The notes below the pieces were generated by a model. The model did no database searches. It was not told where the DNA came from and was given only the letters and a program-made list of their open reading frames with translations. Position numbers and translations under genes: made by a program. A stretch of 8,559 nucleotides of DNA, taken from assembly GCA_039024295.1 (NCBI GenBank), contig JBCDIQ010000262.1, positions 1 to 8,559 on the forward strand. Direction: 5' to 3'. This document shows positions 1-6,473 of this stretch, piece by piece. Source of the DNA: JBCDIQ01 sp039024295. GTDB taxonomy: Bacteria; Bacteroidota; Bacteroidia; J057. Position 1 is the stretch's first letter. Every line of letters begins with the position of its first letter.

Positions 1-26
1 AACTTGATTCTTCTATGCCGTAGGTA

Positions 27-57
27 TTGAAAAGGTTTCGCCCCTCCGGGGCTTTTT
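27..57 (+). repeat. Palindromic repeat copy A, terminator-like
   Basis: A five-base GC-only stem (GCCCC at 40-44, GGGGC at 48-52, loop TCC) is followed directly by T5 (53-57), so on the plus strand it looks like a short intrinsic terminator. The bases before the stem (AAAGGTTTC) match those before the stem in copy B at 76-106, which is why I treat it as a repeat copy. Any plus-strand gene it would terminate lies outside the window. Confidence 0.45.
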
Positions 58-75
58 CCCTTTCTCAACCCTGTG

Positions 76-106
76 CTACAAAGGTTTCCCTCCGAAGGAG
101 TGAAAC
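76..106 (+). repeat. Palindromic repeat copy B
   Basis: CTACAAAGGTTTC leads into a near-perfect hairpin: GTTTC (84-88) pairs with GAAAC (102-106), CTCC (90-93) pairs with GGAG (97-100), with one mismatch (89/101) and a GAA loop. It has the same lead sequence and the same C-rich/G-rich stem layout as copy A. No T-tract follows, so it is not a convincing terminator. Confidence 0.5.
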
Positions 107-159
107 AGCCTTGAAGGAATTCTATCATCTTGGCATCTATATTAACCTATCCATGTTTA

Positions 160-192
160 CGTACCCCTGGAAGGGGTGACACCTTGGTAGGA
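160..192 (-). repeat. Palindromic repeat copy C, inverted
   Basis: Read on the minus strand this begins CTACCAAGGTGTC and runs into an ACCCC/GGGGT hairpin (163-167 with 173-177). The stem is extended by GT/AC at 161-162 and 179-180 around a single bulged base. The lead matches copy B (CTACAAAGGTTTC) with two differences, but in the opposite orientation. Confidence 0.45.
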
Positions 193-194
193 AG

Positions 195-227
195 CGTCCC
201 CTGGGAATATACAAGCTTTGTAAAAGC
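195..227 (-). repeat. Degenerate repeat copy D, inverted
   Basis: On the minus strand this reads TTACAAAG, then a stretch without clear identity, then CCCAGGGGACG, echoing the lead and end of copy C (CCAGGGGTACG). It also contains two mutually exclusive short stems: TACAA/TTGTA (210-214 with 218-222) and GCTTT/AAAGC (215-219 with 223-227). The match is loose and could be chance. Confidence 0.25.
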
Positions 228-332
228 GATACCTCAACTGGCCGATGGAGCACAATATCCTGCCAGTGGCTAAGGGTAAACAGTAGGCTTAGCAGTGCAG
301 CTTATTCTTCCTTCCACATGGGGAATGGCTGA

Positions 333-851
333 TTATTTTAGCTTTTCATCGCCAAGGGCCTCATTTTCATAAAGCCTGGCGAGAATTTTAACGACCCCAT
401 AAATCTGGTCATTGTTGTTGTCATTTGCATAGAGGTTCATGCTGTACTCCCCCTTTTCCAATTCCAGGTCTGGAATTACGATGTAGGTAATGACGTAATC
501 TACTTCATTATCTTGGGGAATGCCGAGCCATTCTCCCTCTGCTTGCAACGGGACTACTACGTTGAATTCTTTGGGAGGAGAAATATCCCCAGATTCTTTT
601 TGCAGGATGATAGAGAGGGGAAGTTCAGGTCTTCCTATGCCGCTGATGTCATAGGTAATTTCAAACTCCATGCGGCACTTACGTGAAGTCTCTTCTGGAA
701 AATCAAGGGAGATTTCCAATTTTTTGGCTTTGTTATGATAAAGGGTGTACTCGGGAAATGACACTTCCTGCTTCCAGACAGGAACGACCTCTCCACACCC
801 TGCTAACATAAACAGTGAGGCACATAGAAGAACATGTGCATATTTATACAT
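333..851 (-). CDS. Predicted lipoprotein, possibly GldH-like
   Basis: This 172-residue protein is a predicted lipoprotein. A short hydrophobic signal (about residues 6-18) ends in a clear lipobox L16-A-G-C19, so Cys19 should be lipidated and the protein exported to the periplasm or outer membrane. The mature part is mostly predicted beta strand, ending in an acidic and Asn-rich loop (D144 to D148) and a final strand (residues 151-161). The size, the G-x-W-L-G segment (106-110), the later EKGEY segment (132-136) and the terminal strand loosely recall the gliding lipoprotein GldH, but the conserved Met-Arg region of GldH is absent. I therefore do not assign that name. The ATG at 851 is chosen because it places the signal peptide directly at the N-terminus. 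A promoter candidate lies at 877-908. The SGNH hydrolase gene lies 123 bp upstream on the same strand. The lipoprotein call is firm; the function is unknown. Confidence 0.8.
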   Translation of the reverse strand: MYKYAHVLLCASLFMLAGCGEVVPVWKQEVSFPEYTLYHNKAKKLEISLDFPEETSRKCRMEFEITYDISGIGRPELPLSIILQKESGDISPPKEFNVVVPLQAEGEWLGIPQDNEVDYVITYIVIPDLELEKGEYSMNLYANDNNNDQIYGVVKILARLYENEALGDEKLK

Positions 852-876
852 GAGCTGGGGTTACTACTCTTCTAGG

Positions 877-908
877 CGAAAATACATTTGTGGGCTATCA
901 CTAGCAAA
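877..908 (-). promoter_or_regulatory. Candidate Bacteroidota promoter for the lipoprotein gene
   Basis: On the minus strand, TTTG (905-908) is followed after 20 bases by TATTTTCG (877-884). That is one mismatch from the Bacteroidota -7 consensus TAnnTTTG, with -33 spacing close to the usual 19-21. Transcription would start near 870, leaving a leader of about 20 nt before the ATG at 851. It rests on pattern match only. Confidence 0.4.
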
Positions 909-974
909 TGAGGGTATCAAGTTCTTGTCAGCACACCAGATTGAGTTCTATCCTCAACCATATTTTCCTACTCC

Positions 975-2453
975 TTATCTCAGGCTTAATTCTTCCAAAC
1001 TGCTGGGGGTGCTACCCTCAAGATTGCCTTCCAGGTACATATCGTATTCCTTTTGCAGCCAACGGTAAATAATTTTTGAAAGCTTCTCCCCTCCTTTGTG
1101 GTTCATGTGGGTGTAATCTTTCTGGGCGAGGGAAGGGTCAGACTCTGCCCATTTGACCATGGAATTACGTCCCCCCATAGCTTCATAGAGGTTAAAAAAA
1201 GCAACTCCTGACGCTTCAGCAGCCTTTCGTTGGGCCTCTACTACCAAAGGGACACTGGGGTCGGTAACCATTTGGCCGTCAACTTTTACACTTTTGTCTG
1301 AGACACTCACCAGTAAAAAGCTGGCATTCGGAAGGTTGGCTTTCAAATGCTTTAGCACCCGAGTCATCCCTTTTTGATAGCTTTTAAAATTGGTCCGTTC
1401 GGGATGAACCACATTGAGGCCATAATGCAGGATCACCAGGTCATATCCGATGTAATAGTTGAAGCCTCTGAGAATGCTGGAAGGAATTACCGTTAGGTTA
1501 AGGCCAGAATTTCCGCGGGCAGCAAAATTGTCCAAATACACCCCAGCTTTGCCTTCGAAGCTTAACCCATAAATTGGAAAGTTATCGGGAAGTTCAAAAT
1601 CCAATCGGGCCACATCTGCTGGACGGGATGACAGGGTTAGCCTGTTCACCTTTCGAGCTTTCTTGAGCTGCATAGAGTCGGTACGCCAATCCCCTTCAAT
1701 GTTGCGGGTAGTAACTACCACAACAGGTTCTTCTGGATCAGTAAGGGTATCAGCGGGTCCTGGCAAGCCGTGATACAAGTATATCCTCTGCCAATATTGA
1801 GTCCGTCTAAATTGCTTAGAACCTGTAAATTGAACCCAAGGGGTTTCCTGGCCTTCACTTGCAGTTGTCAGAAATACATCTCCCGAAATTCCATATTGAT
1901 ACCCTTCTGGCAACTGAGGCCTGAGAAAACTGTGATGGACCCAGTTCTGAGAAAATACATGTCCTATAGAATTTCTAAACCCAGCAGTAACAGAGGTAAT
2001 CGGCACAAATCCTACTCCACGCCCACCAAATTCTTCCTGTAGCTGATTTCGCAACGATTGGGTGATCAAATCTCCTTCAATCATGGAATCACCAAAGTAG
2101 GCGATACGGACCTTCTTTTTACGGCCTTCAACCGATAATTGCCGCAATTGTCCAAAATAATGATACAAGTGTTCCTGGCCAGTATATTTAGCCTTCTTAG
2201 CTGATGGAGGCTTGGAGATGTTGCCCTTATCAACTGTTCCTTTTGAGAGAGAATCAGCGGGTTCTTCTTCACAATCCTCTTCTTGGATAACTTCTGTGTA
2301 AAGGATTTCCTGTGGGGATTCGACCAAAAGAACCTGGCTTAGCGTTGGGAGAGAGTGCAGGTGTTTCTGAAGAAAGGGGACCTGCTCATGCAAATAGGCA
2401 TAACCTATCAGGATCAGGGTAGCATATACTAAGGCGCGTAGTCCTTTCTTCAT
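975..2453 (-). CDS. Membrane-anchored SGNH/GDSL hydrolase
   Basis: This 492-residue SGNH-fold hydrolase probably removes acyl (for example O-acetyl) groups from an envelope glycan; the substrate is inferred, not seen. Residues 7-22 form one N-terminal membrane segment or uncleaved signal, followed by a disordered acidic and then Lys-rich linker to about residue 95. The catalytic domain shows block I G121-D-S123 with G127 (nucleophile Ser123), block II around R313-G-N-S with G314 as candidate oxyanion glycine, block III G345-L-N347 (Asn kept, the usual following Asp replaced by Val), and block V D446-x-x-H449. The set of four blocks appears complete. About 180 residues separate blocks I and II, much longer than in minimal SGNH enzymes, and this stretch looks beta-rich. 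Similar Bacteroidota proteins with a GDSxIEGD block are often encoded beside MBOAT acyltransferases, but none is in this window. The ATG at 2453 places the membrane segment at the N-terminus. A 114-bp gap without a clear terminator or promoter separates it from the upstream kinase gene. Confidence 0.9.
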   Translation of the reverse strand: MKKGLRALVYATLILIGYAYLHEQVPFLQKHLHSLPTLSQVLLVESPQEILYTEVIQEEDCEEEPADSLSKGTVDKGNISKPPSAKKAKYTGQEHLYHYFGQLRQLSVEGRKKKVRIAYFGDSMIEGDLITQSLRNQLQEEFGGRGVGFVPITSVTAGFRNSIGHVFSQNWVHHSFLRPQLPEGYQYGISGDVFLTTASEGQETPWVQFTGSKQFRRTQYWQRIYLYHGLPGPADTLTDPEEPVVVVTTRNIEGDWRTDSMQLKKARKVNRLTLSSRPADVARLDFELPDNFPIYGLSFEGKAGVYLDNFAARGNSGLNLTVIPSSILRGFNYYIGYDLVILHYGLNVVHPERTNFKSYQKGMTRVLKHLKANLPNASFLLVSVSDKSVKVDGQMVTDPSVPLVVEAQRKAAEASGVAFFNLYEAMGGRNSMVKWAESDPSLAQKDYTHMNHKGGEKLSKIIYRWLQKEYDMYLEGNLEGSTPSSLEELSLR

Positions 2454-2567
2454 GGATATGATGCTGATATAATTCGTTACAGCCTAAAAGTACAAACAAC
2501 TTGGCAATACCTCATAACTAATCACAATTCGTATGCCTACAACACTTCAAACGGTTTAATTTACGTA

Positions 2568-5333
2568 TTATTGATTGATTTTCGGAAAGCTTAAAGAAAA
2601 TGTAGCTCCCTCTCCAGAGCCATCTGAATGTGCCGAAACGCTACCCCCATTGTATTCCATGATTCGTTTTACACTTGCCAGTCCAATTCCAAAACCTTTG
2701 GCATAATTGTGTTCATCTGCCTGGGCATAAATCCTGAAAATTCGCTTCAACTGTCCTTTTTCCACCCCTTTTCCATTATCAGAAATATCAATCTGCCAAT
2801 GTTCGGAATGCTCGCTGGCAGAAACCTGGACCAAGGGTTTTTCTCCTGTCTTGCAGTATTTCAGTGCATTCTCAAGGATGTTTTGGAATACCAACGAAGT
2901 TCCTTCTTGAAATAATATGAGGGAAGGGAGGGGATCAATCTCCAAAGTTGCTCCTGTATCCTCAATCCTTGTCGAGAGGTTTTCTATCGCTTTTGAAAGT
3001 TCTACATTTAGGTCAACCAATTGCCTTTCCCTTCCATTTAAGGAATTAGAAAGGGAAGCCACCCGCATAATTCCCTCAATCAAAGAGCCCATCCGATGGG
3101 CTCCTCCTAGTATTCGGTCCAATAATTCCCTGCTCTCCTCATCAAGACTGTCCTGGTTCCTTTTTTTCAAAATAGTAGCAAATCCATTGATGCTGTTTAA
3201 GGGTTGCTTCAGGTCATGTGCAATGAAGTAAGCATATTCTTCCAGGTTCCGATTGGAAACCTGCAACTGGTTCACATAAACGCTCAGCTTTTTTTGAATT
3301 TCTTTGAACGAATGCCCAAGCTCGGTTACTTCATCTTCAACGGAATGCTTATTCGAACCCTCTCCCTTATCTCCCGCAATGGATTGGTATAAGCTATGGA
3401 TAGGAAAAGTCAAACGGGCAAATATCCCAGTAATGACCAAGGTGAAAACCAACAGAAAAAACAGGGTAGCAGCAAGGCTAAACCAAAATACATGCCGACT
3501 AATTTTGTCAAACATTCCTCCCAAGTAGGCATCCCTACTTACCACCGGTTTTAAGTAATCCTCAGAGAAAGACTGATTGATAAACAGCCACCCAAATTCA
3601 TTGGTATGAAATGAGAGCAGGTATCCATTGTCCATGATACTGCCATTTCTCAGTTGACGAATTGAGTCCAGGTAGACCTGCATAAATGCCAGACTTCTCC
3701 CCGGATCTAGTTGACGGGTTCCCTGACTGTCTGATCGCTTTAACCCCAGCAGTTGCCCAAAACTTAAGTTCAGAATTGCATTCGCCTGTTGCGCAGTAAG
3801 TCGGTAAACTTCTGTCTTTGAGGAATCTTCAGGAGAAATATCCCGAATATCTCCTTCAAAAATCCCCCGAAACTGTCGTTTAAACTTAAATGGGTCATCG
3901 ATAAATTCTCCCTTTCGGAGTTTTTCCATGGCCTCCTCCTGGGTAGCTGACCCTCTTATCAGGTCCACGACCTTTATAACATAATCTTCAACCTTTTTGC
4001 GCGAGCTGCCTTCTCCCGAAACCGTGACTGCAGGGAACAAACTATCCTGAGAACTAGCAATCAATAAGCTGTCATTTGCAATCAGGTAATTAATTCCAGC
4101 TAAGAGGGAATCTCCCAGGCTTTTAACGGCAAAATTCAGGTTGTACCTGAGCAATAATGCGCCAGAGGGTTTTCCTTTTAGATCAGTAATGTCATTTCCA
4201 GCATAAAAGTACCGCTCCCCATTCTGTGGGTTAGTGTAAATATTAGAAATGCCGGATTTGCGCTTCGTGATTTCCCCTAACCACTGGGGTTCGTTGATTT
4301 CCTGATAAGAAATTTCCCTGATTTCTGGAAGCTCACAGCAGGTAAAGATAAAACGAGTGGTATCTCCTATACGGCGGGTTTTGATCTCTTCTTTGTTATC
4401 CTTGGTGGTGAGGACCACTACATTCAGCAAGCTGCTATCACGGACGAATAGCTTCCTGCTGTAGGATTCCATCCCCTGTATATTTAACCTCCTGAAGGTA
4501 GGTGCATCCGCCACAATTTGCGTCTTACTTAGCTTGTCTCTTACCTTCTGGCTGAGGCTATTAGCCCGCTCTCGTACCAGGGTTTCATATTTTTCCTGGA
4601 TATCAGTCTTCAACTCCTCAGTTACACGGAGCCTCACACGCTGTTCGACTGATTTAAGGGAATTTCTGGTAAAAAAGTAATGTCCGCTTGTGCCGATTAT
4701 CAACAACAGGCTGATCAGGGAAATTGCAGGAAACAACGTCTTGAAAAAAAGCCCCTCCGCCCGCCAGATCGGGAGGTCCATCCAGGCTGCGATTGCTTTT
4801 TTCAATCCAGGATGGTGGGCCAACCACCCCATGAAGCGAGACCTCCATCCTTTTTTTGTTTGTTCATTCCTTATTTTGGAAAATGTTAAATTAGGACGTG
4901 ATACCTCTCCCATCTTTTCAAGCTGGGCACTCGCCTGTTGTGAAAGCCGCTCTTTTTGCTGGCTGGCTTTTTCTTTGAGTTCTTGTGCGCCTCTAGAAAT
5001 TTTATCTGTATCAACCAGGCCTTGTCCTCTTTCTTTGATTTGGCTTAGGTGCCGGTGGATGTCTTCCTTTTTTGTTGAAGAAACCTTGTCCTTAATGGTT
5101 TGAACCTGCTGCTTGTAGCCTCCTTTTCGAAAATTTTTTAGCCAGTTACTTAAATTTTTGAACTGCGATTGTACGCCTCCGATCAACCTGCCTGTTTTCC
5201 ACTCACGACGCAGCCACCTTCTATATACTGGGAACCTTCGAAGGTGTTCCAGTATCCACAAGCCTACATCATGAGCAATGGTCTGTAAGAACTTCAGGTA
5301 GTCCTGAATCCAATTTGAGGGTTTTTCAGACAT
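2568..5333 (-). CDS. Two-TM sensor histidine kinase, Cache-like sensor
   Basis: This 921-residue membrane sensor kinase should autophosphorylate on His and pass phosphate to an unseen response regulator. Residues 1-190 form a basic, helix-rich N-terminal region with likely coiled coil at about 70-142. TM1 is about 199-221 and TM2 about 615-638. Between them lies a sensor region of nearly 400 residues; its first half (about 222-430, with W351-L-G and the G379-N-D-I-T-D segment) resembles a Cache-type fold. A HAMP-like linker (639-692) leads to the H box H706-D-L-K-Q-P, N box N818 to N822, G1 D852-N-G-K-G and G2 G880-F-G-I-G-L. The catalytic core looks intact and is of the phytochrome-like HisKA type. 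The frame stays open to a TTG at 5357, but I prefer the ATG at 5333: it is the first ATG and suits the promoter candidate at 5426-5454. No receiver domain is fused and no regulator gene is adjacent, so it is an orphan here. The ligand is unknown. Confidence 0.93.
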   Translation of the reverse strand: MSEKPSNWIQDYLKFLQTIAHDVGLWILEHLRRFPVYRRWLRREWKTGRLIGGVQSQFKNLSNWLKNFRKGGYKQQVQTIKDKVSSTKKEDIHRHLSQIKERGQGLVDTDKISRGAQELKEKASQQKERLSQQASAQLEKMGEVSRPNLTFSKIRNEQTKKGWRSRFMGWLAHHPGLKKAIAAWMDLPIWRAEGLFFKTLFPAISLISLLLIIGTSGHYFFTRNSLKSVEQRVRLRVTEELKTDIQEKYETLVRERANSLSQKVRDKLSKTQIVADAPTFRRLNIQGMESYSRKLFVRDSSLLNVVVLTTKDNKEEIKTRRIGDTTRFIFTCCELPEIREISYQEINEPQWLGEITKRKSGISNIYTNPQNGERYFYAGNDITDLKGKPSGALLLRYNLNFAVKSLGDSLLAGINYLIANDSLLIASSQDSLFPAVTVSGEGSSRKKVEDYVIKVVDLIRGSATQEEAMEKLRKGEFIDDPFKFKRQFRGIFEGDIRDISPEDSSKTEVYRLTAQQANAILNLSFGQLLGLKRSDSQGTRQLDPGRSLAFMQVYLDSIRQLRNGSIMDNGYLLSFHTNEFGWLFINQSFSEDYLKPVVSRDAYLGGMFDKISRHVFWFSLAATLFFLLVFTLVITGIFARLTFPIHSLYQSIAGDKGEGSNKHSVEDEVTELGHSFKEIQKKLSVYVNQLQVSNRNLEEYAYFIAHDLKQPLNSINGFATILKKRNQDSLDEESRELLDRILGGAHRMGSLIEGIMRVASLSNSLNGRERQLVDLNVELSKAIENLSTRIEDTGATLEIDPLPSLILFQEGTSLVFQNILENALKYCKTGEKPLVQVSASEHSEHWQIDISDNGKGVEKGQLKRIFRIYAQADEHNYAKGFGIGLASVKRIMEYNGGSVSAHSDGSGEGATFSLSFPKINQ
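4744..4788 (-). terminator. Intragenic terminator-like hairpin in the kinase gene
   Basis: On the coding (minus) strand a GC-rich inverted repeat (CCTCC at 4772-4776 with GGAGG at 4754-4758, or alternatively CCCG/CGGG at 4770-4773 with 4760-4763) is followed by GGC and then T7 (4750 to 4744). An outer AGCC (4785-4788) could pair with GGCT next to the T-tract. The whole element is in frame and encodes roughly residues 183-197, just before TM1. It may only reflect Leu-Phe-Phe-Lys codons beside GC-rich codons, so its function is uncertain. Confidence 0.25.
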
Positions 5334-5425
5334 AGAGTTAGTCGGGACAAGTGACAAGCCTATTGCTAGTCAGGTAAATTACACTTTTTATTGAGGAATT
5401 TTCTCCTTTCCGCTTCTTGGGTAAA

Positions 5426-5454
5426 CAAATCTACCAGTAATAGGTCATCTTAAA
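5426..5454 (-). promoter_or_regulatory. Candidate promoter for the 921-aa kinase gene
   Basis: On the minus strand TAGATTTG (5426-5433) matches the Bacteroidota -7 consensus TAnnTTTG exactly. A TTTA (5451-5454), one base from the TTTG -33 box, lies 17 bases upstream, slightly closer than usual. Transcription would start near 5420, giving a leader of roughly 85 nt to the ATG at 5333. No comparable plus-strand element was found for the divergent deacetylase gene in the same region. Confidence 0.4.
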
Positions 5455-5494
5455 GAACATATAAAAGCAGGTCAAAGTTCTCCTTGCGCATATT

Positions 5495-6463
5495 ATGAAT
5501 GAAATTTCTTCTGCACCTCTTCCCAAAACAATTCTTCCACCTCATGCAGATAAAGGGGCACGGCTCTACATCTCCTGGTCTGCCCTGTATGCCCATCCAT
5601 TACCGGAAGGCCATAGATTTCCGATGGAAAAATATGAGCTTATCCCAGAACAACTTCTGTATGAGGGCACCATTACAGAGGATAATTTGTATGATCCGGG
5701 AAAAGTAACCGAAGAGATGGTATTGCTCACCCATGATAAAGCCTATTGGGAAAAGCTCAAACACGGGACGCTTAGCCCGAAAGAGGTTCGCAGGACCGGA
5801 TTTCCCTATTCTCCAAGGCTGATTGAACGAGCCCTTACCATTCCTATGGGAACCATTCAAAATGTTCGTTTTGCCCAAAAGTATGGGGTTGCCATAAATG
5901 GAGCGGGAGGTACCCATCATGCATTTACGGACCGGGGAGAAGGGTTTTGCCTGCTAAACGATATAGCGATTGCGGCAAATTACCTACTGGCATGGAACGA
6001 GATCAGCCAAGCCCTTGTAATAGACCTAGATGTGCATCAGGGAAATGGAACTGCTCAAATTTTTCAGCAGGATCCTCGTGTGTATACACTGAGTGTTCAT
6101 GGCGCAGCCAATTACCCGTTAAGGAAAGAAGAATCTGACCTGGATATTCCACTTCCTACCGGTATCGAAGATGACGAATATTTGTCAAGGATTGGAAGTA
6201 TACTCCCAAAGTTATTTGATGAAGTAAACCCAGATGTGGTTTTTTATTTATCAGGCGTGGATGTATTGGAAACAGACAGGTTGGGACTCTTAAGCCTTTC
6301 CAGGGCTGGTTGTAAAGCGAGAGATGAATTGGTCTTTGCTATGTGCAAAGAACGGGAGGTCCCGATGGCCGTTTCGCTCGGTGGCGGCTATTCTCGCCAG
6401 GTAAAGGATATCGTGGAAGCGCATTGTAACACGTTCCGTGCTGCTCAGGACATCTTCTTTTAA
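5495..6463 (+). CDS. Histone deacetylase family (class IV-like) amidohydrolase
   Basis: This 322-residue zinc-dependent deacetylase of the arginase/deacetylase fold would remove acetyl groups from lysine side chains or from small acetylated amines such as polyamines; the bacterial substrate cannot be told from sequence. The active site is complete: tandem His141-His142, the G150-F-C-L-L-N-D156 segment, zinc ligands Asp179 and His181 within D177-L-D-V-H-Q-G-N-G, the third zinc ligand Asp256 in S-G-V-D, and the transition-state Tyr299 in G-G-G-Y. The HQGNG form and compact length fit the bacterial branch near HDAC11 (class IV) rather than class I or II. No signal peptide or membrane segment is seen, so it should be cytosolic. 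It is the only plus-strand gene, divergent from the 921-aa kinase (161 bp from ATG to ATG) and convergent with the NtrY-like kinase (10 bp between stop codons). It is therefore probably transcribed alone. The ATG at 5495 is the first in frame; no clear Shine-Dalgarno sequence precedes it. Confidence 0.95.
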   Translation: MNEISSAPLPKTILPPHADKGARLYISWSALYAHPLPEGHRFPMEKYELIPEQLLYEGTITEDNLYDPGKVTEEMVLLTHDKAYWEKLKHGTLSPKEVRRTGFPYSPRLIERALTIPMGTIQNVRFAQKYGVAINGAGGTHHAFTDRGEGFCLLNDIAIAANYLLAWNEISQALVIDLDVHQGNGTAQIFQQDPRVYTLSVHGAANYPLRKEESDLDIPLPTGIEDDEYLSRIGSILPKLFDEVNPDVVFYLSGVDVLETDRLGLLSLSRAGCKARDELVFAMCKEREVPMAVSLGGGYSRQVKDIVEAHCNTFRAAQDIFF

Positions 6464-6473
6464 AAAGTACAGG

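Noticed and set aside
883..890. TACATTTG, an exact TAnnTTTG match on the plus strand
   Set aside because: No TTTG-like box at the right distance upstream and no plus-strand gene downstream; it overlaps the better minus-strand candidate.
745..1068. 107-codon plus-strand open frame covering the 852-974 gap
   Set aside because: It overlaps both minus-strand neighbours antisense and has no domain; the gap itself is better explained by the minus-strand promoter candidate.
2547..2559. Near-palindrome TTCAAACGGTTTAA downstream of the kinase stop
   Set aside because: Four-base arms around a single centre base cannot form a stable hairpin and no T-tract follows on the minus strand, so it is not called a terminator.
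4690..5103. 137-codon plus-strand open frame
   Set aside because: It is antisense to the N-terminal part of the 921-aa kinase, Cys- and Pro-rich without a motif, with no promoter seen.
5334..5357. TTG start for the 921-aa kinase, adding eight residues
   Set aside because: The codon is TTG with no ribosome-binding sequence visible, while an ATG in the same frame at 5333 gives a normal start; the extra residues show no feature.
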